DNA of 10,003 nucleotides from Coriobacteriia bacterium (GTDB lineage: Bacteria; Actinomycetota; Coriobacteriia; WRKU01; WQUG01). A program made the position numbers and the translations under genes. The notes beneath the pieces are model-generated. The model saw only the letters and a program-made list of their open reading frames with translations. It made no database searches and was not told the DNA's origin. This document shows, in pieces, positions 1 to 5,909 of this stretch. How positions within the stretch are numbered: the stretch's first letter is position 1; the number at the start of each line of letters is the position of its first letter. Location: positions 1 through 10,003 of the forward strand of contig WREJ01000029.1 of the NCBI GenBank assembly GCA_009779395.1, written 5' to 3'.

Positions 1-309
1 AGTAAGGGAGTGCGCCTGTCCCGCAGAAAAGGTTGTTGCTTTTTGTCGAATGCCTAAGGAGCCAAGGGGTGAAACACCGCTTGCAGTTATAGCCGGTGCT
101 TCATTTGGAGCAAAAGCATCATCTGACGGTGACAGCATGTTCTGAACTTGTGTCATGACAGGGCTTAGGACAGATTGAAGTGCTGCGGAATTTGCTGCTG
201 CCAAAAAGGGTAGTGCTAGAAGAAAAATCGCTGCCAATAACAACGCTAGCTTACGCTTTTTTGAGAGCCCCTCCCCGCAAGTGCTTGGGGTATAAGGCTT
301 GTCGGTCAT
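1..309 (-). CDS. Secreted protein, N-terminal part only, possibly RCC1-repeat type
   Basis: The reading frame is open from an ATG at 309-307 to the window edge (103 codons), so the C-terminus is missing. A ribosome-binding site GAGG lies six bases before the ATG. Residues 1-18 are polar and end in SKKRK. A hydrophobic stretch follows, roughly residues 20-36 (LALLLAAIFLLALPFLA), and ends in small residues (AAANSAA), which fits a Sec signal peptide with a cleavage site near residue 40. The mature part begins with a Ser/Pro/Ala-rich linker. The last visible residues, ATTFSAGQAHSLT, resemble the conserved turn of RCC1 propeller repeats (S-A-G-x-x-H-S-L), which are found in some actinobacterial and Firmicutes surface proteins. 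One partial repeat is weak evidence, so the RCC1 call is an inference while secretion is fairly secure. It may be a surface or adhesion protein; no anchor can be seen here. Confidence 0.7.
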   Translation of the reverse strand, partial: MTDKPYTPSTCGEGLSKKRKLALLLAAIFLLALPFLAAANSAALQSVLSPVMTQVQNMLSPSDDAFAPNEAPAITASGVSPLGSLGIRQKATTFSAGQAHSLT

Positions 310-335
310 GGTCGTCCTCACTTCTTGTTGGCATT

Positions 336-341
336 ATTATA
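336..341 (-). promoter_or_regulatory. Candidate -10 element for the secreted-protein gene
   Basis: On the minus strand this is a perfect TATAAT, about 27 bases before the ATG at 309 and upstream of its ribosome-binding site, so the leader would be about 20 bases. No good -35 hexamer lies 16-18 bases upstream; that position is occupied by the inverted repeat at 348-365. A promoter with a poor -35 overlapped by a palindrome would fit control by an activator or repressor, but this is inferred from position only. Confidence 0.4.
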
Positions 342-347
342 TACAAA

Positions 348-365
348 AGCACCATCTCTGGTGCT
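348..365 (-). terminator. Inverted repeat AGCACC-N6-GGTGCT, terminator or operator
   Basis: Six-base perfect arms (348-353 and 360-365) surround a six-base loop. Read on the minus strand the hairpin is followed by TTTTG, so it could be a weak intrinsic terminator for the regulator gene that ends at 586. It also sits just upstream of the TATAAT at 336-341 and could be an operator for the secreted-protein gene. The rest of 310-585 shows no convincing gene: the reading frames there are short and lack ribosome-binding sites. Confidence 0.4.
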
Positions 366-585
366 CGTGAAATATTCTAGCATGTGAATGGCATGCTGCA
401 TTAAATGACCATTTTTGTGTCAAATCCTATCAAGATGGACTATCTTTTTTCTCCCCCGTTTTTGTGAACAGGGATGAGGGTCAGATCTGTACAAACACTA
501 CTAACTCTCACAGTATCGCAGCCACGAAATTTGTCGTTTCATTTCATGGTACGTGATTTGCTCCTCATCCCGATGTTCCATAAAT

Positions 586-2754
586 TTAGGTGCATTCGCA
601 CAAAAGTTGTTGATACATGTCCATAATGTGGGGGCTGGGGTCAAGACCCAGTTCGTTGTTTAGGTACTGGCGGCATTCGTGAAAGGCGGTCATTGCTTCT
701 TCGCGGCGACCGGCGGCGGCGTAGGTTTTCATGCTAAGGTAGCGCAGGTCCTCGCCGTCGATGCCCAGGGCTTTTGCCCGGTGCAGATAAAAAAGCGAGG
801 ACTCGAATTCGCCCTGCTCGAGGCAAATTTCTACCCCCAGCAAAATGGCATCACGAAACTGCTTGCGCAAATGTCTGCGCTCGGCGTCCAGCCAGTCTAA
901 ATAGCGATCCCCTGGCAGCAGGTCACCTTGGTAAATGTCGGTCATCTTTTTTATGACTGACAGACAGGCACGTTTGTTTCCCGCATGCAGATAGTCGGTC
1001 AGCTTTATGGCAAGTTCACTAAACTCGCGCACATCGACATAGGTGTCATGTTCTTTGAGGCCGCATCTGCCGCCCGTATTTTGAAAAGCACCGTCAATCA
1101 CTTCAAGAGTGTCATCTGATTTCAAAGGAAGTGCGGCAAATATTCGCTTGCGCATCTGCCACCAGGTAACGTTGTAGACGTTGCGCACATTTTCGCTGGG
1201 TGCCTCTGGCCACAGCCGCTCGATTAGCATGTCGCGCGCCATCTCGCCACCACTGGCAAGTGCCAGACTGACAAAGAGCGATCGCGTTTTGCTGTCTCCC
1301 CAGCTGCGCAAATCAAGGGCGCTGTCAATCACGCGCAGCTCAAGACCACCAAAGAGGCGAATCTCGATAGGCTTTCTGTGATGGACAAAGCTTTGCTCGC
1401 TTTGAGCAGTACACTGGGGAAAACGCAGGCGCAAACGCTGCGCCTCGCCAGAATGTAGCTGTTTTTCTGTCAGGTGAAAACAGGGCTGAAATGAGGGAGT
1501 ATCCAGCAAATCTGTCAACTCTGTTGGTAGATGCTCGACCCCAAAACTCTTGCACAGCAAAACCAGAAATTGCTCGTGCGCCAAACAGAACAGAGAGACA
1601 ATCATGATTGAACTGGCATCAAGCAGGCAGGTGCTGTGTTCTTGTAGATAGCTACGCACACGGCGCAAACCCTGCTCTTCGTACAGCAGCAAAGCTTCGC
1701 AGCACAAAGACAATGCCTCGAGTGGCACGTTCAACTTAAAGGGGTGCCGCGATTGCTGGCCAATCTCCCGACCCAAATGCGCCTGCAATAAAGAACTCGC
1801 ACGTCGGTAACTTTTGCGCTGAATTAAACAGGACGCCAAAAGGAGTATGACCTGCGAATGATAGCCACCGGCATTGGTCGCTAAAATCAGGTCGTAGGCC
1901 TCTTCTGCTTTTTGCTGTGCGTCACGCAGTCTGCCCGCTGCATGAAAAATCCAGGTCTGCCACCACAGAATTGCCACGCGTTCCTGCCTACTTGAACCGT
2001 CTTGGACTTGAATCAGATCGCCGTCTTGGGCAATGCGCACGGCTTCCTCATTTTCGCCCGAACAAATCTTGATGACACCGTCTAGTAGGTGCATCTCTAA
2101 ATCTGTTATCGAGCGAACCTTTTCGACACTGCCAATGACTTCGCGTGCCGTGTTGAGCTTGCCCTGCGCCAATGCTGCCACCACCAGTGCCAGCCGCAAC
2201 TGCTGCCCCACGTCTGTGCGCCCTGAACTGCGCGCACCATCTGCCTTGAGTGCCGACCAATGCGGCAGCAACTGCTCGAGCGCAAAACAAGCATCGCCGT
2301 TTTCTTGAAACTTAATACGCACCAAATAGGTCTGCGCCAAAATACGCTCGCGCGAACTGGTCGCCAAAGCAAGTGCGCGCTGCGAACACCACAGAGCTTT
2401 TTCAATCTCACCCGCTGCCATATGCAGGCGCGCACCCAGCAGCATAATCTCGAAATTCGCCAGTGAGGGACGCTGCGTAAAAATGTCTTCGATGTTAAGC
2501 CAGGCGTCCTGTGCGCGCACTAAATTGGACAGAGCCATCTGGCAGAGTATGTCCAGCACACAACGCGAAAGACGCACCTCTAGCTTTTCTTCAAAGGCAG
2601 AATCGATGTTTTGCGCCAAGGAAAGAACATCACAGGTCTCGTGGTAGCGCTGCTCGCTAAAGAGAGTTTGCGCTTGGGCAATTACTTCTGAAAGATCCTT
2701 TGGCAATTCCTGGGTGACACTAGCTGGTTTTTCAGCTTCAAGCAGCAAAGTCAT
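586..2754 (-). CDS. BTAD-domain transcriptional regulator with TPR-like N-terminus
   Basis: A 722-residue protein if it starts at the ATG at 2754. The C-terminal 263 residues (about 460-722) carry the recognisable part. First comes a winged helix of the OmpR/trans_reg_C type (IEIRLFGGLELRV, then LWPEAPSENVRNVYN and WWQMRKRI). A bacterial transcriptional activation domain follows (YVDVREFSELA, YQGDLLPGDRYLDWLDAER, then a helical repeat ending in ELGLDPSPH). This is the SARP/AfsR arrangement but with the DNA-binding part at the C-terminus. Residues 1-455 are predicted helical with TPR-like pairs (for example ALASGGE-free blocks such as LHMAAGEIEKALWCSQRALALA), and I see no P-loop, so it is not a STAND ATPase. 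The ligand and targets are unknown. An in-frame TTG at 2862 would add 36 residues, but they look non-coding. The ribosome-binding site before ATG 2754 is weak (AAGAAG). The gene is preceded by a palindrome-bearing promoter and stands alone. Confidence 0.85.
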   Translation of the reverse strand: MTLLLEAEKPASVTQELPKDLSEVIAQAQTLFSEQRYHETCDVLSLAQNIDSAFEEKLEVRLSRCVLDILCQMALSNLVRAQDAWLNIEDIFTQRPSLANFEIMLLGARLHMAAGEIEKALWCSQRALALATSSRERILAQTYLVRIKFQENGDACFALEQLLPHWSALKADGARSSGRTDVGQQLRLALVVAALAQGKLNTAREVIGSVEKVRSITDLEMHLLDGVIKICSGENEEAVRIAQDGDLIQVQDGSSRQERVAILWWQTWIFHAAGRLRDAQQKAEEAYDLILATNAGGYHSQVILLLASCLIQRKSYRRASSLLQAHLGREIGQQSRHPFKLNVPLEALSLCCEALLLYEEQGLRRVRSYLQEHSTCLLDASSIMIVSLFCLAHEQFLVLLCKSFGVEHLPTELTDLLDTPSFQPCFHLTEKQLHSGEAQRLRLRFPQCTAQSEQSFVHHRKPIEIRLFGGLELRVIDSALDLRSWGDSKTRSLFVSLALASGGEMARDMLIERLWPEAPSENVRNVYNVTWWQMRKRIFAALPLKSDDTLEVIDGAFQNTGGRCGLKEHDTYVDVREFSELAIKLTDYLHAGNKRACLSVIKKMTDIYQGDLLPGDRYLDWLDAERRHLRKQFRDAILLGVEICLEQGEFESSLFYLHRAKALGIDGEDLRYLSMKTYAAAGRREEAMTAFHECRQYLNNELGLDPSPHIMDMYQQLLCECT

Positions 2755-2802
2755 GTGCTTCTTCTTTCGACCTGACCCCCCGTCAGACAGTTGAGGAAAC
2801 CC

Positions 2803-2831
2803 ACCATACCGACTTTTTGCGCCCAGCGCAA
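2803..2831 (-). promoter_or_regulatory. Candidate promoter and operator of the BTAD regulator
   Basis: On the minus strand TTGCGC (2831-2826) and TATGGT (2808-2803) are separated by exactly 17 bases, and the predicted leader is about 40 bases. The -35 is one arm of a perfect inverted repeat, TTGCGC-N3-GCGCAA, at 2817-2831, a good shape for an operator, perhaps for autoregulation. A second small hairpin, CTGAC-C5-GTCAG on the plus strand at 2772-2786, lies in the leader. Both hexamers are only moderate matches to consensus. Confidence 0.4.
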
Positions 2832-2906
2832 GCAAATTGACGGCTATTGCCACAATTGACAATTATTTTTTTTCGCCCAACAATAAAGAGAGCTAGAAAT
2901 TGCCCC

Positions 2907-2935
2907 TTGCCGCTTGCGAGGTATTCCGCTAATAT
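2907..2935 (+). promoter_or_regulatory. Promoter of the tRNA operon
   Basis: TTGCCG (2907-2912) and TAATAT (2930-2935) are separated by exactly 17 bases, and the first base of mature tRNA-Gly is at 2948, about 12 bases after the -10. This is the spacing expected of a strong housekeeping promoter with a very short 5' leader. A TTGACA further upstream (2856-2861) lacks an equally good -10. Confidence 0.65.
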
Positions 2936-2947
2936 AGTTCCCTGCGC

Positions 2948-3023
<76 letters not shown>

Positions 3024-3026
3024 ATC

Positions 3027-3132
3027 AGTTCGAAGTAACACGATTCGGACCCGAGAGGGGTAAATGCGACCCTAGGAGCATTTACGAGCGAGCGTTAGCG
3101 AGGTCACCGTGGATTTGCGCAGCAAATACACG
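3027..3132 (+). mobile_element. tRNA-anchored structured repeat, copy 1
   Basis: 106 bases between the two copies of the tRNA-Gly 3' end. The part shared with copy 2 is 3039-3132, beginning and ending with CACG. It contains, in order: an 11-base stretch complementary to the T-arm of tRNA-Gly (3042-3052, one G-U); a CCC-GAGA-GGG hairpin with a GNRA-type loop (3050-3059); a hairpin TAAATGC/GCATTTA with a 10-base loop GACCCTAGGA (3061-3084); a GAGCGAGCGTTAGCGAGG segment; and a hairpin CGTGGATTTGC-GCA-GCAAATACACG (23-25 bases, given here by its arms, about 3108-3132). No coding capacity and no integrase are visible. The type label is a best fit: it could be a small non-autonomous element, a tandem partial duplication, or an RNA element processed with the tRNA. 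Confidence 0.6.
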
Positions 3133-3156
3133 CGAATCCCGTCTTCCGCTCCAATC
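3133..3156 (+). repeat. Direct repeat, second copy (tRNA-Gly 3' end fragment)
   Basis: An exact second copy of the last 21 bases of tRNA-Gly including CCA, plus ATC. It lacks the rest of the tRNA and cannot fold as one. It marks the right boundary of element copy 1. Confidence 0.95.
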
Positions 3157-3170
3157 TACCTTGCAACCCC

Positions 3171-3190
3171 GAGCCAGCTAGTACTGGCTC
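3171..3190 (+). terminator. Hairpin GAGCCAG-N6-CTGGCTC in the tRNA operon
   Basis: A perfect 7-bp stem (3171-3177 with 3184-3190) and six-base loop, followed by TCTTAAT, which is only weakly T-rich. It lies between the Gly repeat element and tRNA-Cys. It may be a partial terminator or a processing signal in the spacer; both are inferences. Confidence 0.45.
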
Positions 3191-3216
3191 TCTTAATGTG
3201 GGATGGTATTAGGATT

Positions 3217-3291
3217 GGCGACGTGGCCAAGTGGTAAGGCAGAGGCCTGCAAAGCCTTTATTCCCCGGTTCAAATCCGGGCGTCGCCTCCA
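3217..3291 (+). tRNA. tRNA-Cys (GCA)
   Basis: A complete 75-base cloverleaf with encoded CCA. The acceptor GGCGACG (3217-3223) pairs with CGTCGCC (3281-3287), discriminator T. The anticodon loop CTGCAAA between GAGGC and GCCTT carries GCA. The T-arm is CCCGG-TTCAAAT-CCGGG. Unlike its two neighbours it has no repeat element and no 3'-end duplication. A small stem TGCCT/AGGCA (3303-3320) lies in the spacer to tRNA-Leu and may help processing. Confidence 0.97.
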
Positions 3292-3331
3292 TCGCATTAA
3301 TCTGCCTTTTAAGAGAGGCAATTTCGAAAGT

Positions 3332-3417
3332 GTCGGAGTGGCGGAACGGCAGACGCGCTAGGTTGAGGGCCTAGTGTCCGCAAGGACGTGAGGGTTCAAA
3401 TCCCTCCTCCGACACCA
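3332..3417 (+). tRNA. tRNA-Leu (GAG)
   Basis: An 86-base class II tRNA with encoded CCA. The acceptor GTCGGAG (3332-3338) pairs with CTCCGAC (3407-3413), discriminator A. The anticodon loop TTGAGGG between CTAGG and CCTAG carries GAG. The variable arm TGTCCGCAAGGACG is typical of tRNA-Leu. The T-arm is GAGGG-TTCAAAT-CCCTC. It is the last tRNA of the operon, and its 3' end is duplicated at 3526-3554 beyond a structured repeat. Confidence 0.97.
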
Positions 3418-3427
3418 TCTAATGGAT
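3399..3427 (+). repeat. Direct repeat, first copy (tRNA-Leu 3' end)
   Basis: Twenty-nine bases, from within the T-loop of tRNA-Leu through CCA plus ten bases of 3' flank, identical to 3526-3554 at an offset of 127 bases. The longer flank than in the Gly case shows the duplicated unit is not limited to the tRNA. Confidence 0.95.
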
Positions 3428-3525
3428 GTTTCACGATTTGAACCCGAGAGGGGCAAATGCGACCCTAGGAGCATTTGCGGCTGAGCGTAGCGAGGCCTCC
3501 GTGGATTTGCGCAGCAAATACACGT
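3428..3525 (+). mobile_element. tRNA-anchored structured repeat, copy 2
   Basis: 98 bases between the two copies of the tRNA-Leu 3' end. The shared core, 3432-3524, aligns with copy 1 along its whole length with about a dozen differences and one single-base gap. It carries an 11/11 complement to the tRNA-Leu T-arm (3435-3445 against 3392-3402), the CCC-GAGA-GGG hairpin (3443-3452), the hairpin CAAATGC/GCATTTG with the same loop GACCCTAGGA (3454-3477), and the terminal hairpin ATTTGC-GCA-GCAAAT (3505-3519) inside CGTG/CACG. The closing pair of the second hairpin is C-G here and T-A in copy 1, a compensatory change. No open reading frame of note. Confidence 0.6.
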
Positions 3526-3554
3526 AATCCCTCCTCCGACACCATCTAATGGAT
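3526..3554 (+). repeat. Direct repeat, second copy (tRNA-Leu 3' end fragment)
   Basis: An exact second copy of the tRNA-Leu 3' end and ten flanking bases. Its last bases supply most of the candidate -35 hexamer (TGGATA, 3550-3555) of the downstream transporter operon. Confidence 0.95.
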
Positions 3555-3579
3555 ATGCCTGGTAACATTCCCCTATAAT
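3550..3579 (+). promoter_or_regulatory. Promoter of the Yxl-type transporter operon
   Basis: A perfect TATAAT at 3574-3579 lies 33 bases before the ATG at 3612. The best -35 is TGGATA at 3550-3555 with an 18-base spacer (four of six consensus bases), mostly inside the duplicated tRNA-Leu flank. Read-through from the tRNA operon is also possible, because no clear terminator separates them. Confidence 0.55.
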
Positions 3580-3611
3580 AGAAGTGTCAGATTTTATGGG
3601 AGGAGAACACT

Positions 3612-3812
3612 ATGGAATTCTCGAATGACTTACTGCTTTTTATAATACCGCTCGCAATACTTCAGATTGGACTTATGGTTGCCGCGCTCATCTCGATTTT
3701 CAAGCGTGACAGCTACCGCTTTGGAAACCGTCTGTTCTGGGTTCTGGTCGTATTGCTCGTCTCGACATTTGGTCCCCTCCTCTACTTCTTCTTGGGCAGA
3801 GAGACTGACTAG
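3612..3812 (+). CDS. PLDc_N-type two-helix membrane protein, YxlE-like
   Basis: A 66-residue protein with two membrane helices, about residues 7-28 (LLLFIIPLAILQIGLMVAAL) and 40-60 (LFWVLVVLLVSTFGPLLYFF), joined by a short basic loop (FKRDSYRFGNR). It ends in the family's typical pattern of aromatic residues, Gly and Arg (LYFFLGRETD). This is the PLDc_N family, named after cardiolipin synthase N-termini but also found as stand-alone small proteins. In Bacillus subtilis the similar YxlE lies directly before the ABC genes yxlF and yxlG in the sigY operon and is reported as a negative regulator of SigY. The start has a strong ribosome-binding site (GGGAGGAG, 3598-3605). The stop TAG overlaps the GTG start of the ATPase by one base, so translation is probably coupled. 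Its role here is inferred from context. Confidence 0.85.
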   Translation: MEFSNDLLLFIIPLAILQIGLMVAALISIFKRDSYRFGNRLFWVLVVLLVSTFGPLLYFFLGRETD

Positions 3813-4723
3813 TGGCGATTCTTTCGGTTCAGAGGCTTTCAAAAAGTTTCGGCAACAATCAGGTCATCGACGATATTAGCTTTGACGTGCCCGAAGGCAG
3901 CGTTTTTGGCTTTATCGGCGCCAACGGAGCAGGCAAAACTACAACAATGAAGATGATTTTGGGTCTGCTGCCACCCGATGCAGGTGAGATTTTTGTCTGC
4001 GGCGAAAAGGTGGCATTTGGCGCGACCAAAACCAATCGCCACATTGGCTATCTGCCCGACGTGCCCCAATTTTATGGCTACATGCGTCCGGCGGAATACC
4101 TGCGTCTTTGCGGTGAAATTGTTGGATTGAACGCTGCGGAGTGTGACCAGCGCAGCAAAGAACTACTGCAGATGGTCGGCCTCGCCGATGTCAGCAAGAA
4201 AATCAGTGGTTTTTCACGCGGCATGAAACAGCGTTTGGGTATGGCACAAGCCCTGCTCAACGAACCGCGCCTGCTGATTTGTGACGAGCCGACTTCTGCC
4301 CTTGACCCCTTGGGCAGAAAAGAAATCCTCGACATCTTAAAGCAGATTACCGGCAAAACAACGGTGATTTTTTCAACACATATCCTCTCTGATGTCGAGC
4401 GTATCTGTGACCGCATGGCTGTTTTAAGTGGTGGCAAGATCGCCCTTTCGGGAACGCTTGCTGACCTGCGCGCACAGCATCAGACCAACGCTATTCTGAT
4501 CGAGTTTGCCACAGCAGCCGACCAAGAGCGTTTTGCTGCAGCAGCAGGCAATCTAATGCAGAATGCAACCACCACTGACACCGAACTGACCTTGCAGGTA
4601 GCAGAGGTCGCAAGCGCGCAGCGTGAGTTGCTGCATATCCTCAGCAGCAAGGACATTTTGCCCCTGAAATTCGAGGTGTTGGAACCGACCATTGAAGGTC
4701 TGTATTTGGAGGTAACACAGTGA
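3812..4723 (+). CDS. ABC transporter ATP-binding protein, YxlF-like
   Basis: A complete 303-residue ATPase starting at GTG. Walker A is GANGAGKTT at residues 36-44, the Q-loop glutamine is Q86 in YLPDVPQFYGYM, the signature is the variant FSRGMKQRLG at about 134-143, Walker B is LLICDEPTSALDP at 154-166, and the switch histidine is H190 in FSTHILS. The FSRGM(K/R)QR signature is common in ATPases paired with ABC-2 permeases that export antibiotics, lantibiotics or lipids. Residues 215-303 form a C-terminal extension of the kind found in that group. Two such subunits would power the permease encoded next, at the inner face of the membrane. It overlaps the PLDc_N gene by one base and the permease gene by four (GTGA), so the three are one translation-coupled unit. 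The substrate cannot be told from sequence. Confidence 0.95.
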   Translation: MAILSVQRLSKSFGNNQVIDDISFDVPEGSVFGFIGANGAGKTTTMKMILGLLPPDAGEIFVCGEKVAFGATKTNRHIGYLPDVPQFYGYMRPAEYLRLCGEIVGLNAAECDQRSKELLQMVGLADVSKKISGFSRGMKQRLGMAQALLNEPRLLICDEPTSALDPLGRKEILDILKQITGKTTVIFSTHILSDVERICDRMAVLSGGKIALSGTLADLRAQHQTNAILIEFATAADQERFAAAAGNLMQNATTTDTELTLQVAEVASAQRELLHILSSKDILPLKFEVLEPTIEGLYLEVTQ

Positions 4724-5484
4724 GGGCCTTTGTTGCGTTTACCAAAAAAGAATTCACCGAAAGCGTGCGCAGTTACCGCCTGTTTGTCCTAGCAGTGGTC
4801 TTTCTGTTGCTGGGAATCATGAGTCCTTTGGTGGCAAAGCTGATGCCTGATTTGATTAGCGGTACCGATTTGGGTGGCGTCACCATCACCCTGCCAGAAC
4901 CAACTGCAATGGACAGTTGGGCGCAGTTTTTTGGCAACGTTGGTCAGATGGGAATGCTGGCATTAGTCATCACTTTTAGTGGAATTATGGCAACAGAACT
5001 CAGTCGCGGGACGCTGGTCAACCTCCTCACCAAAGGAATGAAGCGTCATACGGTTATCCTGTCGAAATTCTTGACGGCAAGCCTTATCTGGACAGTGAGC
5101 TACCTGCTGTGTATGGCGGTGTGCTTTGCCTACACGGAGTACTACTGGCCGGCAGCAACGCTGCACGAGCCTTTTCTGGCGTTTTTTGCTCCCTGGTTGT
5201 TTGGCATGCTGATGATTGTGCTGCTGATTTTGGGCGGCATCCTTTTTGGCAATCTGTACGGTAGCTTGCTGACTTGTCTGACGACAGTCATCGCTCTGTC
5301 GCTGATAAACATTGCCTCGGTGGCACATAAATACAATCCCATAAGTCTTGCCAGCGGCACCCTAAACCTGCTGAACGGCCACATGAAAGCAGCAGATTTT
5401 ATCCCAGCAGCGATAATTTGCGCCGTGGCAGTAGTCATACTGCTGGTAACAGCAATCGCCGCATTTAACAAAAAACAGGTGTAG
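4720..5484 (+). CDS. ABC-2 type permease, YxlG-like
   Basis: A 254-residue integral membrane protein with about six predicted helices (roughly residues 20-43, 75-93, 112-136, 147-171, 176-197 and 226-248). The cytoplasmic start MRAFVAFTKKEFTES and the segment ELSRGTLVNLLTKGMKRHTV (the family's region before helix 3) are typical of ABC-2 exporters. It starts at GTG 4720, seven bases after a strong GGAGG (4708-4712), and overlaps the ATPase stop. It should form the membrane channel driven by that ATPase. The last codons are A-rich (encoding NKKQV) and the stop TAG at 5482-5484 shares a base with the terminal helix of rnpB on the other strand. No terminator is visible for this operon before rnpB, so its transcripts may run antisense into it. 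Confidence 0.92.
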   Translation: MRAFVAFTKKEFTESVRSYRLFVLAVVFLLLGIMSPLVAKLMPDLISGTDLGGVTITLPEPTAMDSWAQFFGNVGQMGMLALVITFSGIMATELSRGTLVNLLTKGMKRHTVILSKFLTASLIWTVSYLLCMAVCFAYTEYYWPAATLHEPFLAFFAPWLFGMLMIVLLILGGILFGNLYGSLLTCLTTVIALSLINIASVAHKYNPISLASGTLNLLNGHMKAADFIPAAIICAVAVVILLVTAIAAFNKKQV

Positions 5485-5841
5485 GAGTAAGTCCATAAGC
5501 GGGGTTCTGTCTAGAACGATCATTTATCTAGGACATATGTCACCATATGCCTCATGCGGGTTACCCGTGCGTCGCCCAGGACTGGCTTTGCCGCACCTAT
5601 GTACCCTTGCTCCGGATGGGGTTTACCCAGCCGTACTGTTACCAGTACGCTGGTGCGCTCTTACCGCACCGTTTCAGCTTTTCCTCAAGCATTATACGTT
5701 CCCGGTTGCTTGAGGAGTTTTCTTTTCTGTGGCACTATCCGTCGCGTCACCGCGCCCTGCCGTTAGCAGGCATCCTGTCCTGTGGAGCCCCGACTTTCCT
5801 CACCGCAGCAAAAGCTGCAGCGCGACCGTTTGGCTTACTCC
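5484..5841 (-). ncRNA. rnpB: RNase P RNA, bacterial class A
   Basis: The catalytic RNA of RNase P, which removes 5' leaders from pre-tRNAs. On the minus strand the ends GGAGTAAG (5841-5834) and CTTACTCC (5491-5484) form helix P1. Universally conserved segments are present: GAGGAAAGTCGGGGCTCC (5801-5784), GATAGTGCCACAGAAA in the middle, GGTGCGGTAAGAGCGCACC (the P10/P11 region), GGGTAAACCCC, and AGAACCCCGCTTAT near the 3' end (5508-5495). The length of about 358 bases fits a type A RNA. One base differs from the most usual form of the first segment (GTCGGGGC for GTCCGGGC). After the 3' end the minus strand has TGTTTTTTG (about 5470-5477), which may serve as the terminator's T-run, although I see no local hairpin other than P1. 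It is convergent with the permease gene. Confidence 0.95.
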
Positions 5842-5849
5842 TAGTACAA

Positions 5850-5879
5850 AGTGTAGCAAATTGCAGACAGCAGTGGAAG
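5850..5879 (-). promoter_or_regulatory. rnpB: Candidate promoter of rnpB
   Basis: On the minus strand TACACT (5855-5850) lies nine bases before the predicted first base of the RNA at 5841. The -35 region is weak; CTTCCA (5879-5874) at 18 bases spacing matches three of six consensus positions. Position supports the call more than sequence does. Confidence 0.4.
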
Positions 5880-5909
5880 TAAAGCTGGCCACCACACTAC
5901 CCCCAACAC

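Noticed and set aside
180..380. Plus-strand 66-codon frame
   Set aside because: It lies opposite the secreted-protein gene with its signal peptide, and has no ribosome-binding site or recognisable product.
2755..2862. N-terminal extension of the BTAD regulator from a TTG at 2862
   Set aside because: The extra 36 residues are low in family character, overlap the candidate promoter and palindrome, and TTG 2862 has no ribosome-binding site. ATG 2754 is preferred.
2856..2884. TTGACA at 2856-2861 as the tRNA operon promoter
   Set aside because: The -10 at the right spacing (AACAAT) is weaker and would leave a leader of about 57 bases. TTGCCG/TAATAT at 2907-2935 fits better, though a tandem promoter cannot be excluded.
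3039..3524. CRISPR-like array formed by the two ~93-bp repeats
   Set aside because: There are only two copies, far too long for CRISPR repeats, separated by tRNA genes, and no cas gene is visible.
3024..3554. Remnant of a conventional integrative element or prophage at the tRNA genes
   Set aside because: No integrase, no coding remnant, and the inserts are only about 100 bases with conserved internal hairpins. A degraded island would not leave the same structured core at two different tRNAs.
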